From assembly GCA_023393475.1 (NCBI GenBank), contig JAEWLC010000081.1, positions 1 to 64,000 of the forward strand: a stretch of 64,000 bases of DNA, written 5' to 3'. This DNA is from Pseudomonadota bacterium. GTDB lineage: Bacteria; Pseudomonadota; Alphaproteobacteria; Rhizobiales; Devosiaceae. The notes under the pieces are model-generated. The model saw only the letters and a list, made by a program, of their open reading frames with translations. It had not been told where the DNA came from and did not search any database. A program made the translations under genes and the position numbers. Below are positions 1 through 9,929 of the stretch, piece by piece (position 1 is the stretch's first letter; every line of letters begins with the position of its first letter).

Positions 1-155
1 CCGCCGAGCTGGGCGATCTCGCCGGCCAGGTGTTCGCGCTGATGATCCTGACCGTGGCTGCCGCCGAGGCGGCCATCGGCCTCGCCATCCTCGTCGTCTT
101 CTATCGCAACCGCGGCACCATCGCCGTGGAAGACGTCAACTCGCTGAAGGGCTGA
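1..155 (+). CDS. nuoK: NADH-quinone oxidoreductase subunit K (3' end)
   Basis: This is the last 50 codons of nuoK; the first full codon begins at base 3 and the gene continues upstream of the window. NuoK is a small antiporter-like membrane subunit of respiratory complex I. The visible part reads through the last transmembrane helix, with the AEAAIG motif that carries the conserved glutamate of NuoK, and ends in a short cytoplasmic tail ([16 protein letters not shown]). The stop is 4 bases before the GTG start of nuoL, so the two genes belong to one operon. Identification rests on the C-terminal sequence and on the following nuoL-M-N order. Confidence 0.93.
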   Translation, partial: AELGDLAGQVFALMILTVAAAEAAIGLAILVVFYRNRGTIAVEDVNSLKG

Positions 156-159
156 CCCG

Positions 160-2193
160 GTGATCCAGGCCATTGTCTTCCTCCCGCTAGCTGGCGCCCT
201 GATCGCGGGCCTTCTCGGCCGCATCATCGGGCACCGCACCAGCGAGTACATCACCACCGGGCTGCTGATCATCGCGGCGGTACTGAGCTGGGTCGTCTTC
301 GCCGGCTACTGGTTCGCGCCGGAAGCGGCCGAGGGTGCCGGTCACGCCGAGGCGCTCAAGGTGCCGGTGCTGACCTGGATCCATTCCGGCGCGCTGCAGC
401 TTGACTGGGTCCTGCGCGTCGACACGCTGACCGCTGTCATGCTGGTGGTGGTCACCACCGTCTCGAGCCTCGTGCACGTCTACTCGATCGGCTACATGGC
501 CGACGATCCGCACCGGGCGCGCTTCTTCGCCTACCTGTCGCTCTTCACCTTCGCCATGCTGATGCTGGTGACGGCCGACAACTTCCTGCAGATGTTCTTC
601 GGCTGGGAAGGCGTGGGTCTCGCGTCCTACCTGCTGATCGGCTTCTGGTACACGCGGCCTTCTGCGAGTGCCGCGGCCATCAAGGCCTTCGTCGTCAACC
701 GCGTCGGCGACTTCGGCTTCCTGCTCGGCCTCTTCGGCGCATTCATGGTGCTCGGCCACCTCGATTTCGACGGCGCCTTCCATGCCGTGCCGGAAGTCGC
801 CGGCCAGACCATCCGGTTCCTGAGCTGGGACCTCGATGCGATGACCGTCGTCTGCCTGCTGCTCTTCATGGGCGCCATGGGCAAGTCGGCGCAGTTCCTG
901 CTCCACACCTGGTTGCCGGACGCGATGGAAGGCCCGACCCCGGTGTCGGCGCTCATCCATGCCGCCACCATGGTGACTGCCGGCGTGTTCATGGTCGCGC
1001 GCCTGTCGCCGCTGTTCGAAGCCTCGCCGGTCGCCCTGACCGTCGTGATGTTGATCGGCGCGATGACGGCCTTCTTCGCCGCCACCGTCGGCCTCGTCCA
1101 GAATGACATCAAGCGCGTCATCGCCTACTCGACCTGTTCGCAGCTCGGCTACATGTTCGTGGCTCTGGGGGCAGGGATCTATTCGGCGGGTATCTTCCAC
1201 CTGTTCACCCACGCCTTCTTCAAGGCCCTGCTGTTCCTCGGCGCCGGCTCGGTCATCCACGCGATGCACCATGAGCAGGACATGCGGAACATGGGCGGCC
1301 TGCGCCACAAGATCCCCGTGACCTACGCCATGATGATCATCGGCACGCTGGCGCTCACCGGCGTCGGCATCCCGGGCACGCCGTTCGGCTTTGCCGGCTT
1401 CTTCTCGAAGGACGGCATCATCGAAGTCGCCTACGCGGCGGGCCAGTCGACCGGCTATATCGCCTTCTGGGCCCTGGTGATCGCGGCCATGTTCACGAGC
1501 TTCTACTCCTGGCGCCTGATCCACCTGACTTTCCACGGCAAGCCGCGTGAGCCGCACCACGGCCACGGCGCCCATGCCGCGCACGACGATCACGGCCATG
1601 GTCACGGCAGCGCCTACGACAACGCCCACGAGAGCCCCAACGTCATGATGGTGCCGCTCTACATCCTCGCCTTCGGCGCGGTTGTGGCCGGCGTTGTCTT
1701 CAACGACCTGTTCTTCGGCCATGCCGAGCACATCGAGCACTTCTTCCAGGGCTCGGTCGTGGTCAACGCCACGCTGCTGGATGAGGCGCACCACGTGCCG
1801 CTGTGGGTGAAGTGGTCGGCGACCATCGCCATGGTGCTGGGCTTCGCTGCGGCGTACCAGATGTACATCCGCGATCCGGCAGCCCCGCGTCGTCTCGCCC
1901 ACGCCAACCGCGGGCTCTACCTCTTCCTGCTCAACAAGTGGTACTTCGACGAGCTCTACGACCGCATCTTCGTGAAGCCCGCACTCTGGCTCGGCAACGC
2001 GCTGTGGAAGGGCTTTGACGACATGCTGGTCGACAAGACCATCACCGAGGGCCTCGGCAACCGCGTGCGCGACATCACCGGCAAGGTGGTGAAACTCCAG
2101 TCGGGCTACCTCTACCACTATGCATTCGCCATGCTCATCGGCATCGCGGCACTGCTCACCTGGGCCATCGCCTCTGGGGGACTTCTCGGATGA
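160..2193 (+). CDS. nuoL: NADH-quinone oxidoreductase subunit L
   Basis: NuoL is the most distal proton-pumping membrane subunit of complex I, related to Mrp cation/proton antiporters. The 677-residue product has the family's usual length and many hydrophobic helices. The conserved antiporter core lies roughly at residues 130-340, with the helix-breaking stretch containing the [20 protein letters not shown] region (about 253-272). A His-rich cytoplasmic loop (about residues 465-485) separates the core from the C-terminal part, which contains the long lateral helix. The GTG start lies 4 bases after the nuoK stop. The 3' end overlaps the nuoM start in an ATGA, so translation is probably coupled. 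Confidence 0.97.
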   Translation: MIQAIVFLPLAGALIAGLLGRIIGHRTSEYITTGLLIIAAVLSWVVFAGYWFAPEAAEGAGHAEALKVPVLTWIHSGALQLDWVLRVDTLTAVMLVVVTTVSSLVHVYSIGYMADDPHRARFFAYLSLFTFAMLMLVTADNFLQMFFGWEGVGLASYLLIGFWYTRPSASAAAIKAFVVNRVGDFGFLLGLFGAFMVLGHLDFDGAFHAVPEVAGQTIRFLSWDLDAMTVVCLLLFMGAMGKSAQFLLHTWLPDAMEGPTPVSALIHAATMVTAGVFMVARLSPLFEASPVALTVVMLIGAMTAFFAATVGLVQNDIKRVIAYSTCSQLGYMFVALGAGIYSAGIFHLFTHAFFKALLFLGAGSVIHAMHHEQDMRNMGGLRHKIPVTYAMMIIGTLALTGVGIPGTPFGFAGFFSKDGIIEVAYAAGQSTGYIAFWALVIAAMFTSFYSWRLIHLTFHGKPREPHHGHGAHAAHDDHGHGHGSAYDNAHESPNVMMVPLYILAFGAVVAGVVFNDLFFGHAEHIEHFFQGSVVVNATLLDEAHHVPLWVKWSATIAMVLGFAAAYQMYIRDPAAPRRLAHANRGLYLFLLNKWYFDELYDRIFVKPALWLGNALWKGFDDMLVDKTITEGLGNRVRDITGKVVKLQSGYLYHYAFAMLIGIAALLTWAIASGGLLG

Positions 2194-3707
2194 TCTTCAG
2201 TGACCACCTTCTGACGGTCATTACCTTCCTGCCGACGCTGGGCGCCCTCGTGCTGCTCCTCGTCGGCAAGGGCGAGGCCGCGGACAACATGGCCCGCTGG
2301 ATTGCGCTCGGCTTCACCGTGGTGACCGCCGCGCTGAGCCTGTGGCTGTGGTATCTGTTCGATCCGTCGAGCACCGATTTCCAGTTCGTCGAGAACTACA
2401 ACTGGATCGGCGACACCATCGGCTACCGCATGGGCGTCGACGGCATCTCGGTGCTGTTCATCCCGCTCACCGCCGTGCTGATGCCGGCGATCGTCCTCAC
2501 CAGCTGGGGCTCGATCACCAAGCGGGTGAAGGAATACCTGATCGTATTCCTCATCCTCGAAACCTTCATGATCGGCGCCTTCGCGACGCTCGACCTCGCC
2601 ATGTTCTACGTGTTCTTCGAGGGCACGCTGATCCCGATGTTCCTGATCATCGGTATCTGGGGCGGCGCACGGCGCATCCAGGCGACCTACAAGTTCTTCT
2701 TCTACAGCTTCACCGGCACCGTGCTGATGCTCATCGCCATCATGGCGATGTTCTGGCAGGCCGGTACGCTCGACATCCAGCAGCTGCTGAAGTTCAGCTT
2801 CCCGCCGGAAGTGCAGACCTGGCTCTGGATCGGCTTCTTCGCCTCCTTCGCCGTGAAGATGCCGATGTGGCCCTTCCACCGGTGGCTGCCGGAAGCCCAC
2901 GTCGAGGCGCCGACCGGCGGCTCGGTGATCCTGGCCGCGATCCTGCTGAAGCTTGGCGGCTACGGCTTCATCCGCTTCTCGATCTCGATGTTCCCCGATG
3001 CCTCGCACCAGTTCGCGAACTTCGTGTTCGTGCTGTCGATCGCGGCGATCATCATCACGTCGCTGATCGCGCTCGTGCAGACCGACATGAAGAAGCTGAT
3101 CGCCTATTCGTCGGTGGCGCACATGGGCTTCGTGACCATGGGCATCTTCGCCGGCAACATCTACGGCATCCACGGTGCGATCTTCCAGATGATCTCGCAC
3201 GGCATCGTGTCGGCCGCGCTCTTCCTCTGCGTCGGCGTCATCTACGATCGCATGCACACCCGCGAGATCGCGGCCTATGGCGGCCTCGTCGAGCGCATGC
3301 CGCGCTATGCCTTCGCCTTCATGGTGTTCACCATGGCGAACGTGGGCCTGCCGGGCACCTCGGGCTTTATCGGTGAGTTCCTCACCATGCTCGCCGTGTT
3401 CCAGGTCAACACCTGGGTGGCGTTCTTTGCGGCGTTCGGCGTCATCCTATCGGCCGCGTACGCGCTCTGGCTCTACCGCCGGGTGATCTTCGGGGCGCTG
3501 ACCAAGGAATCGCTCAAGGGGCTACTCGATCTCGACAAGCGCGAGATCGCGGTGCTGGTCCCGCTGATCGTCCTCACCATCCTCTTCGGCTTCTGGCCGG
3601 CGCCGATCCTCGATGCGACCGCCGCATCGGTGGGCCTCGTTGCGGACAACTTTGCCAACGCCATCGGCGCTGCCCCGCAGGCAGTCGCCGCGGCGGCTGG
3701 CCACTAG
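2190..3707 (+). CDS. nuoM: NADH-quinone oxidoreductase subunit M
   Basis: NuoM is the second antiporter-like subunit of the complex I membrane arm. The product is 505 residues, usual for the family, with about 14 hydrophobic segments. The conserved sequence [20 protein letters not shown] (about residues 230-249) is a NuoM hallmark, and the [10 protein letters not shown] motif (about 146-155) holds the conserved glutamate of the proton channel. The start ATG overlaps the nuoL stop by four bases, and the gene ends 9 bases before nuoN, within the nuo operon. Confidence 0.97.
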   Translation: MIFSDHLLTVITFLPTLGALVLLLVGKGEAADNMARWIALGFTVVTAALSLWLWYLFDPSSTDFQFVENYNWIGDTIGYRMGVDGISVLFIPLTAVLMPAIVLTSWGSITKRVKEYLIVFLILETFMIGAFATLDLAMFYVFFEGTLIPMFLIIGIWGGARRIQATYKFFFYSFTGTVLMLIAIMAMFWQAGTLDIQQLLKFSFPPEVQTWLWIGFFASFAVKMPMWPFHRWLPEAHVEAPTGGSVILAAILLKLGGYGFIRFSISMFPDASHQFANFVFVLSIAAIIITSLIALVQTDMKKLIAYSSVAHMGFVTMGIFAGNIYGIHGAIFQMISHGIVSAALFLCVGVIYDRMHTREIAAYGGLVERMPRYAFAFMVFTMANVGLPGTSGFIGEFLTMLAVFQVNTWVAFFAAFGVILSAAYALWLYRRVIFGALTKESLKGLLDLDKREIAVLVPLIVLTILFGFWPAPILDATAASVGLVADNFANAIGAAPQAVAAAAGH

Positions 3708-3716
3708 GAGACGGGC

Positions 3717-5165
3717 ATGCAGTCCGACGTCACGAGCTTCGCTTCGCTCGCCCCTGTCTATCCGGAGCTCCTGATGGCCACAGGCGCCATCGTGATCCTG
3801 CTCGCATCGCTGTTCTGGAAGAACGTCCGCACCAACGTGATCGCGGTTGCCGCGATTGCGCTGCTGGTCGCGACGCTCGCCCTCCTGGTCCTGCAGCCCG
3901 CGGCCGGTATTCTGTTCAACGGCGTGTTCATCGTCGATGGCTTCGCCCGCTACATGAAGGCGCTTGTCCTCGGCGCGGCAGCCGCGACCATGCTGATCTC
4001 GCTGTCGAACAGCAAGGAACACGGCATCGACAAGTTCGAGTATTCGGTGCTCGTCCTGCTGGCGACGCTCGGCATGATGATCATGGTTTCGGCCAATGAC
4101 CTCATGAGCCTCTATATCGGCCTCGAGCTGCAGAGCCTCGCGCTCTATGTCGTCGCCGCCATGAAGCGTGACGATGCCAAATCCACCGAAGCCGGCATCA
4201 AGTACTTCGTCTTGGGCGCGCTGAGCTCGGGCATGCTGCTGTACGGCGCCTCGCTGGTCTACGGCTTCACCGGCACCACCCAGCTCGACCAGATCGTTGC
4301 TGCCATCACGCTCGAGACCCGCTCGGTCGGGCTGATCTTCGGCATGGTGTTCCTGCTCGCCGGTGTCGCGTTCAAGATCTCGGCCGTGCCGTTCCACATG
4401 TGGACGCCTGACGTCTATGAGGGCGCGCCGACGCCGGTCACCGCCTTCTTTGCCGCGGCTCCGAAGGTCGCCGCCATGGCGCTGTTCATCCGCGTCACCA
4501 CGGTCAGCTTCGGCCCCATCACGAAGGATTGGCAGCAGATCGTCATCTTCCTGTCGATCGCTTCGATGGTGCTCGCCTCGTTCGCCGCCATCGGCCAGAA
4601 CAACCTCAAGCGCCTCTTGGCGTACTCGTCGATCGGTCACGTCGGCTTCGCGCTTGTCGGCCTTTCCGCCGGTACCGCTGTCGGCGTCGAGGGCGTTGCC
4701 GTCTACATGGCGATCTACGTCGCCATGACCGTCGGCATCTTCGCCTGCGTGCTGGCGCTCCGCACCGAGGACGGCAAGCCTGTCGAGACGATCACTGCGC
4801 TCGCGGGCCTCGCTCAGCGCAAACCGTTCGTCGCCGCGATCATCGCCATCCTGATGTTCTCGCTGATCGGCCTGCCGCCGCTCGCCGGGTTCTTCGCCAA
4901 GTGGCAGGTATTCCTCGCCGCGGTAGAGCAGGGGCTGTTCGTGCTCGCCGTCATCGGCGTCCTCGCCTCGGCGATCAGCGCGTTCTACTACCTGCGCATC
5001 ATCAAGGTGATGTATTTCGACGAGCCGGTGGCGAAGTTCGCTGCCGTTCCCGGCGAACTCAACGTCGTGATGGCCGGTGTCGGCTTCCTCATCGTCACCT
5101 ATTTCGTCACGGTAGGCGCGCCCCTGACCGCCGCCGCGCACGCAGCGGCCGGAAGCCTGTTCTAG
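3717..5165 (+). CDS. nuoN: NADH-quinone oxidoreductase subunit N
   Basis: NuoN is the third antiporter-like proton-pumping subunit of complex I, next to NuoK in the complex. The product is 482 residues and strongly hydrophobic. The YIGLELQSLALYV motif (about residues 131-143) carries the conserved glutamate, and KISAVPFHMWTPDVYEGAPT (about 220-239) is the typical discontinuous-helix region with its key lysine. It is the last nuo gene. Its TAG stop shares its final base with the GTG start of birA, an arrangement common in alphaproteobacteria. Confidence 0.97.
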   Translation: MQSDVTSFASLAPVYPELLMATGAIVILLASLFWKNVRTNVIAVAAIALLVATLALLVLQPAAGILFNGVFIVDGFARYMKALVLGAAAATMLISLSNSKEHGIDKFEYSVLVLLATLGMMIMVSANDLMSLYIGLELQSLALYVVAAMKRDDAKSTEAGIKYFVLGALSSGMLLYGASLVYGFTGTTQLDQIVAAITLETRSVGLIFGMVFLLAGVAFKISAVPFHMWTPDVYEGAPTPVTAFFAAAPKVAAMALFIRVTTVSFGPITKDWQQIVIFLSIASMVLASFAAIGQNNLKRLLAYSSIGHVGFALVGLSAGTAVGVEGVAVYMAIYVAMTVGIFACVLALRTEDGKPVETITALAGLAQRKPFVAAIIAILMFSLIGLPPLAGFFAKWQVFLAAVEQGLFVLAVIGVLASAISAFYYLRIIKVMYFDEPVAKFAAVPGELNVVMAGVGFLIVTYFVTVGAPLTAAAHAAAGSLF

Positions 5166-5950
5166 TGGCCGATTTCTGGCTTGGGCCGAAGGCGATATCG
5201 CGCGGCTTCCGGCTCCACGGCCATGACACGGTGGGCTCCACCTCCACCGAGGCTGCCCAGGCCGCCCAGGCGGGGGATGTCGGCGACGTATGGTTCTGCG
5301 CCCTGCAGCAGACAGCGGGGCGCGGTCGTCGTGGCCGCCCGTGGCAGAGCCCGCACGGCAACCTCGCGGCCAGCCTTCTGATCGTGCCGGACACGGATCC
5401 GGCGATCGCCGCTACACTTGGCTTCGTCGCCGGCATTGCGCTCAACCGTGCTCTCGCCGAGGTGCTGCCCGACAGCGCGAGGGTCGCGCTCAAGTGGCCT
5501 AACGACGTGCTGGCCGACGGCGCCAAGCTCGCCGGCATCCTGCTTGAGGCGCAGAAGCGCCCCGATGGCTCGCTGGCAATCGTCATCGGCATGGGTGTGA
5601 ACGTCGTTGCCGCGCCCGAAGGCCTGCCGTATCCCGCCACTTCGCTTCGCGCCCTGGGCGTCGAGGTCAGTGCCGGAACGGTGTTTGCGGCTTTGTCGGA
5701 TTCTTGGGTCGATGCGATCGAAACCTGGGATCGGGGCAGGGGCATTCCGCAAGTTCTCGACCTATGGCGACAGTCCGCCGCAGGCATCGGCGCCGAAGTC
5801 GCTGTAAACCGCGATGGCGACGTCGTGCGCGGCATCTTCGAAACCATCGATGAGGCCGGGCGGTTGATCGTCCGCGCCAATGATAACAGTCGTATTGCCA
5901 TCACCGCGGGTGACGTGCACTTCGGCACGACCGCTAGTGTAAGGAACTGA
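5165..5950 (+). CDS. birA: Biotin--[acetyl-CoA-carboxylase] ligase
   Basis: BirA activates biotin to biotinyl-5'-AMP and transfers it to the acceptor lysine of biotin carboxyl carrier proteins. The chosen GTG start overlaps the last base of nuoN and gives 261 residues. This is a mono-functional, alphaproteobacterial type without the N-terminal DNA-binding repressor domain of E. coli BirA. The biotinyl-AMP loop GRGRRGRPW (residues 45-53) and the KWPND motif (about 102-106) of the catalytic domain are clear, and a small C-terminal domain follows. The reading frame is open far upstream inside nuoN, but only the GTG at the junction gives a normal protein. Confidence 0.93.
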   Translation: MADFWLGPKAISRGFRLHGHDTVGSTSTEAAQAAQAGDVGDVWFCALQQTAGRGRRGRPWQSPHGNLAASLLIVPDTDPAIAATLGFVAGIALNRALAEVLPDSARVALKWPNDVLADGAKLAGILLEAQKRPDGSLAIVIGMGVNVVAAPEGLPYPATSLRALGVEVSAGTVFAALSDSWVDAIETWDRGRGIPQVLDLWRQSAAGIGAEVAVNRDGDVVRGIFETIDEAGRLIVRANDNSRIAITAGDVHFGTTASVRN

Positions 5951-5952
5951 AG

Positions 5953-7632
5953 ATGGCCAAGGCAGGACCGGACGAACTGGTGTTCGTGCCGCTCGGCGGC
6001 GTCGGCGAAATCGGCATGAACATGGGCGCCTACGGCTTCGGCCCGCGCCACAACCGCAAGTGGATCGTCGTCGATTGCGGCGTCACCTTCGCCGGCCCCA
6101 ACGAGCCCGGCGTGGAGCTGATCCTGCCCGATCCGGCCTTCCTCGAGGAGAATGCCGACGACGTGCTGGCGCTGATCCTCACGCACAGCCACGAGGACCA
6201 CTACGGCGCGGTGCTGGATCTCTGGCCAGCCTTCGATCGTCCGGTTTATGCCACCGCCTTCACCGCCTCGATGCTGAGCGCGAAGCAGGAATCGGAAGGC
6301 ATCGTCGAGGATGTCGAGGTGAAGCCGATGCAGGTCGGCAAGTCCTTCACCGTCGGCCCCTTCACCATCGAGGCGATCAACGTCGCCCACTCGATTCCCG
6401 AAAGCTGCGCGCTGCTGATCAGCACGACGATCGGCCGGGTGCTACACACCGGCGACTGGAAACTCGATCCGAATCCTGTTGGCGGCGCGCCCACCGACGT
6501 CGCGCGCTTCGCCGCGATCGGCGCCGATCGCTCCAGCCCCATTGCGCTGATCTGCGATTCCACCAACGCCCAGAAGGACGGCACCAGCCCGTCCGAGGAC
6601 GAAGTGGCCTCGACCCTCGAGGCGCTGATCGCCGAATCTCCACACCGCGTCGCGGTCACCACCTTTGCCTCCAATGTCGGCCGGGTCATCTCGGTCGCGC
6701 GCGCCGCGCAGAAGGCCGGCCGCAAGGTGGTGATGTCGGGCAGGGCGATGCACCGCATCTCCGGTATCGCCCGCGAGCTGGGCATGCTGGAGGGGATCGA
6801 ACCTTTCCTCGATCAGAACGAATACAAGACGCTGCCTCGCAAGGATGTCGTGCTGCTCTGCACCGGCAGCCAGGGCGAGGCCCGCGCCGCCATCGCCCGC
6901 ATCGCCCGCGAAGAACATCCCGAGATCTCGCTCAATGCAGGCGACCGCGTGATCTTCTCGTCCTGGGCTATCCCGGGCAACGAGCGCGAGGTCATCGATA
7001 TCCAGAACCTGCTGATCGATCGCGGCATCGATATCATTACCCGCGACCACGGCCTCGTGCACACTACCGGCCACCCGCGCCGCGAGGAGCTGAAGCGCCT
7101 CTACGACCTGCTGAAGCCCGATGTGCTCGTGCCGGTCCATGGCGAGGCTGCTCATCTCGAGGCGCATGCCTTGCTCGGCCGCCAGCACGGCATCGATCCG
7201 GTGGTCCACGCCCGCAACGGCGACATGGTCCGCCTGTTCCCCGAAACCACGCATTTCCCGGGCGAAGTCCGGGTCGGCGAGCTCTATCTCGACGGCAATG
7301 TGCTTTGCACGCCCGAGGAGAGCGGCGTGAAGGGCCGTCGCCGCCTCAGCTTCGGCGGCCACATCGTTGTCAGCGTCTGCGTCAATGCGAATGGCCAGGT
7401 CCTGGCCGGGCCGGATCTCGCGATCGAAGGGCTTCCCGACGTCGATGATGAAGGCGAATCCTTGCCTAACATCGTCAGGCGCGCCGTCACCGGCACGCTG
7501 AAGTCGATCCCGCCAAAGCGCCGTAACGACCCCGAACTGGTGCAGACAGCCCTGCAGCGGGCGGTGCGCAGCGAAGTTACGTCCTACTGGGGCCGCAAAC
7601 CCAACGTAACCATCTTCGTCCACCGTATCTGA
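5953..7632 (+). CDS. rnj: Ribonuclease J
   Basis: RNase J is a metallo-beta-lactamase/beta-CASP nuclease with 5'-3' exonuclease and endonuclease activity, used in rRNA maturation and mRNA decay in alphaproteobacteria. The 559-residue product has the zinc-binding HxHxDH motif at residues 78-83 (HSHEDH), further metal ligands around HTGDWKLD (about 163-170), and beta-CASP motifs including VPVHGEAAHLEAH near residue 400. It starts 2 bases after birA ends and belongs to the same transcription unit. Confidence 0.95.
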   Translation: MAKAGPDELVFVPLGGVGEIGMNMGAYGFGPRHNRKWIVVDCGVTFAGPNEPGVELILPDPAFLEENADDVLALILTHSHEDHYGAVLDLWPAFDRPVYATAFTASMLSAKQESEGIVEDVEVKPMQVGKSFTVGPFTIEAINVAHSIPESCALLISTTIGRVLHTGDWKLDPNPVGGAPTDVARFAAIGADRSSPIALICDSTNAQKDGTSPSEDEVASTLEALIAESPHRVAVTTFASNVGRVISVARAAQKAGRKVVMSGRAMHRISGIARELGMLEGIEPFLDQNEYKTLPRKDVVLLCTGSQGEARAAIARIAREEHPEISLNAGDRVIFSSWAIPGNEREVIDIQNLLIDRGIDIITRDHGLVHTTGHPRREELKRLYDLLKPDVLVPVHGEAAHLEAHALLGRQHGIDPVVHARNGDMVRLFPETTHFPGEVRVGELYLDGNVLCTPEESGVKGRRRLSFGGHIVVSVCVNANGQVLAGPDLAIEGLPDVDDEGESLPNIVRRAVTGTLKSIPPKRRNDPELVQTALQRAVRSEVTSYWGRKPNVTIFVHRI

Positions 7633-7640
7633 GTTCGGTC

Positions 7641-7889
7641 ATGCAAGTCGGCACCTATCTCGCCATCTATTTCGTCGTCTGGTGGCTCTGCCTGTTCGTC
7701 GTGCTGCCGTTCAAGGTGCGCAACCAGGTGGATGAGGGGCACTGGACGCCAGGCACCGATCCCGGCGCTCCGGCCGGCATCGTCCGGCTATGGCCCAAGC
7801 TGTTGATCACCACGCTCCTCGCGGCCGTGGTTACGGCGCTGCTCGTCTGGGGCCTCAGCGCCGAGTGGCTGCAGGAATACTGGCGCTGA
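7641..7889 (+). CDS. DUF1467 family membrane protein
   Basis: A small protein of 82 residues with two transmembrane segments (about residues 5-25 and 52-72). They are linked by a short loop containing VRNQVDEG and GTDPGAP, the signature of the alphaproteobacterial DUF1467 family. Its function is unknown. It follows RNase J by 8 bases in the same direction and is probably the last gene of the nuo-birA-rnj transcription unit. This gene very often lies between rnj and proS in related genomes, so it is likely a vertically inherited backbone gene. Confidence 0.88.
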   Translation: MQVGTYLAIYFVVWWLCLFVVLPFKVRNQVDEGHWTPGTDPGAPAGIVRLWPKLLITTLLAAVVTALLVWGLSAEWLQEYWR

Positions 7890-7906
7890 CGCTTCCGCGT
7901 GGCCGC

Positions 7907-8212
7907 CTAAACCCCGTGCGCGTGCGCTATTTCGAGCGCCGCGCGTAGCTCCGCTTCACCGACGCTCTCCAGCACCACCGTCGTCCAACCCTGGCGACCC
8001 CAGGCATTGTTGACGGGGCGGAACGCCTCCGGCGCCAGCAATGCCTTGAACTCCTGTTCGTCCGGCGCAAATTTCAGGTTCGCGGTCAAGCCATCGGCCG
8101 CAAGCGAGGCGTAGATCCGCTTCACCTTGAAGGCGGCGCGATCGAAATGCGGCGCCTCGGTGGTGCCGGGAAGCGACAGGGCGATTTCCCTGAATACAGA
8201 AGACGTTGTCAT
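7907..8212 (-). CDS. MmcQ/YjbR family protein
   Basis: A 101-residue protein of the MmcQ/YjbR-like fold (CyaY-like). The family is widespread and often described as putative DNA-binding, but its molecular role is not established. Typical features are PGTTEAPHFDRAAFKVKRIY near the N terminus (about residues 15-34), a LKFAPDEQEFKAL segment and the C-terminal WGRQGWTTV motif. The ATG at 8212 has a GGGTGAAG ribosome binding site just upstream. A longer frame from a GTG at 8296 would run through a transcription terminator and is unlikely. The gene is opposite in direction to its neighbours. Confidence 0.85.
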   Translation of the reverse strand: MTTSSVFREIALSLPGTTEAPHFDRAAFKVKRIYASLAADGLTANLKFAPDEQEFKALLAPEAFRPVNNAWGRQGWTTVVLESVGEAELRAALEIAHAHGV

Positions 8213-8232
8213 ACGTTCTTCACCCGCTAATG

Positions 8233-8257
8233 AAAAAAGCAGGGCCAAGGCCCTGCT
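8233..8257 (-). terminator. Intrinsic terminator of the putative small RNA
   Basis: On the minus strand, an 8-bp perfect stem (AGCAGGGC with GCCCTGCT, loop CTTG) runs directly into a T6 tract. On the plus strand there is no T tract, so it acts in the minus direction only. Confidence 0.8.
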
Positions 8258-8371
8258 TTGAAGAGTTTCTCGACAATACGCTGGTCTTAGGCACACGGTT
8301 AGGTGGCTGCCAACGCTCCTCCCTTGACGTTGTCGACGTCCGGCAACTTGTGGTTGCCTGTGTTCTTATGG
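8233..8371 (-). ncRNA. Putative small RNA upstream of proS, with intrinsic terminator
   Basis: On the minus strand a GC-rich hairpin (AGCAGGGC / GCCCTGCT, loop CTTG, 8238-8257) is followed by six Ts (8233-8238), a textbook terminator. It lies upstream of the YjbR gene on its own strand, so it must end a separate transcript. Further upstream a possible promoter TTGGCA-N17-TAGGGT (8378-8406) would start an RNA near 8371. That RNA of about 140 bases would contain a GGCAAC / GTTGCC hairpin (8342-8358), a GACGT / ACGTC hairpin and a GGGAGGAG segment that could pair with the CTCC at the 5' end. It has no coding potential. It does not look like tRNA, tmRNA or SRP RNA; 6S RNA or a rhizobial sRNA family cannot be excluded by eye. 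Confidence 0.5.
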
Positions 8372-8582
8372 AGCCGGACCCTAACAACTGAATTCAGGGC
8401 TGCCAAGCGGATTCTTCATGGCTGCCATTGCACTTCTGAATGCTGGCCGCCGTCGCTTCCGGATGCTCAAAAGCGACGCACTTGCGGGCCTTTGCCCAAG
8501 TTTCGCGCGCTTTTGCGGGCTCCACTTTCGCCACGTATGCGCTATAGGGATGGCAACCGAATCCCGCCTGAAAGGGACAATC

Positions 8583-9929
8583 ATGCGCCTGAGCCGTTAC
8601 TTCCTCCCCGTCCTCAAGGAGACGCCGAAGGAAGCTGAGATCATCTCGCACCAGCTGATGCTGCGCGCCGGCATGATCAAGCAGCAGGCGGCCGGCAGCT
8701 ATTCCTGGCTGCCGCTCGGCTTCAAGGTGCTGAACAAGATCATCCGCATCATCGAGGAAGAGCAGAACCGCTCGGGCGCGATCCAGTTGCTCATGCCGAC
8801 AGTGCAGTCCGCCGACCTGTGGAAGGAATCGGGCCGCTACGACGCCTACGGCAAGGAGATGCTGCGCATCGAGGACCGGCACGAGCGCGACATGCTGTTC
8901 GGGCCGACCAACGAGGAGATGATCACCGACATCTTCCGGACCTACGTGAAGTCCTACAAGGATCTGCCGCTGAACCTCTACCACATCCAGTGGAAGTTCC
9001 GTGACGAGGTACGTCCGCGCTTCGGCACGATGCGCTCGCGCGAATTCCTGATGAAGGATGCCTATTCGTTCGATCTCGACGAGGCCGGCGCCACGCAGGC
9101 CTTTTACCGGATGTTCGTCGCCTACCTCCGCACCTTCCACCGCATGGGCCTGGTTGGCGTGCCGATGCGGGCGGACACGGGCCCGATCGGGGGCGACCTG
9201 AGTTACGAGTTCCACGTGCTCGCCGAGACTGGCGAGAGCGCCGTGTTCCTCGATAAGCGGCTTATCGACAAGCCGATTCCGCCGATCGACGTCGATTTCC
9301 GAGCCGACCTCACGCCCATCTTCAACGATTGGACGTCACTGTTCGCCGCGACTGACGAGATGACCGACGAAACCCAGTTCAAGGCCGCAGTCGAGCCCGA
9401 GTATCAGCTCGCAGCGCGCGGTATCGAGGTGGGCCACATCTTCTACTTTGGCACCAAGTACTCGAAGCCGATGAAGGCCACTGTCACCGCGCCCGAAGGG
9501 CAGGTCGAAGTGCATATGGGCAGCTACGGCATCGGGCCGAGCCGTCTCGTGCCGGCCATCATCGAGGCCAGCCACGACGACGCCGGCATCATCTGGCCGG
9601 TCAGCGTCGCGCCGTTCGAGGCCGTCGTGATCAACCTCAAGGTGGGCGACGCCGACAGCGACGCCGCGGCCGAACGGCTCTATGCGGACCTGCGCAGCGA
9701 GGGGATCGACGCGGCCTATGACGATCGCGACCAGGGCGCCGGCGGCAAGTTCGCCACGGCCGACCTGATCGGCATCCCGTACCAGCTGATCGTCGGTCCG
9801 CGCGGCCTCAAGGAAGGCACGGTCGAGATCAAGCATCGCAAGTCCGGCGAGCGCGAGACCCTGTCCGTCGAGGAGGCCGTCGGTCGCCTCAAGGGCCTTA
9901 TCGTCCCGCAGCGGCGGGATAGCATTTGA
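8583..9929 (+). CDS. proS: Prolyl-tRNA synthetase
   Basis: ProRS charges tRNA-Pro with proline in the cytoplasm. The ATG at 8583 has an AAAGGGA ribosome binding site and gives 448 residues. This is the short alphaproteobacterial (type 3) class II form, which lacks the inserted editing domain of E. coli ProRS. Class II motif 2 is seen in the [20 protein letters not shown] region (about residues 139-158), motif 3 near [10 protein letters not shown] (about 314-323), and a C-terminal anticodon-binding domain follows. An upstream in-frame extension to 8418 has no support. The stop overlaps the TTG start of the next gene, so proS and the lol genes form one operon. Confidence 0.96.
   Translation: MRLSRYFLPVLKETPKEAEIISHQLMLRAGMIKQQAAGSYSWLPLGFKVLNKIIRIIEEEQNRSGAIQLLMPTVQSADLWKESGRYDAYGKEMLRIEDRHERDMLFGPTNEEMITDIFRTYVKSYKDLPLNLYHIQWKFRDEVRPRFGTMRSREFLMKDAYSFDLDEAGATQAFYRMFVAYLRTFHRMGLVGVPMRADTGPIGGDLSYEFHVLAETGESAVFLDKRLIDKPIPPIDVDFRADLTPIFNDWTSLFAATDEMTDETQFKAAVEPEYQLAARGIEVGHIFYFGTKYSKPMKATVTAPEGQVEVHMGSYGIGPSRLVPAIIEASHDDAGIIWPVSVAPFEAVVINLKVGDADSDAAAERLYADLRSEGIDAAYDDRDQGAGGKFATADLIGIPYQLIVGPRGLKEGTVEIKHRKSGERETLSVEEAVGRLKGLIVPQRRDSI

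Larger units (their letters stand above)
8213..8582. other. 370-base gap between the YjbR-family gene and proS
   Basis: This divergent gap holds the likely small RNA described separately (8233-8371, minus strand) with its promoter at 8378-8406. The rest is the proS 5' region, with an AAAGGGA ribosome binding site just before 8583. No tRNA-like fold and no convincing small coding sequence on the plus strand was seen. Confidence 0.6.

Noticed and set aside
187..2118. A 643-codon open frame on the minus strand across nuoL
   Set aside because: It is an antisense shadow of a GC-rich gene, with an Asp/His/Arg-rich composition and no domain. Similar shadows (3522-5141, 16058-18190, 25913-28483) were dropped for the same reason.
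8213..8296. Longer YjbR-family protein from a GTG at 8296
   Set aside because: The extension would be translated through an intrinsic terminator hairpin and T tract, and the ATG at 8212 has its own ribosome binding site.
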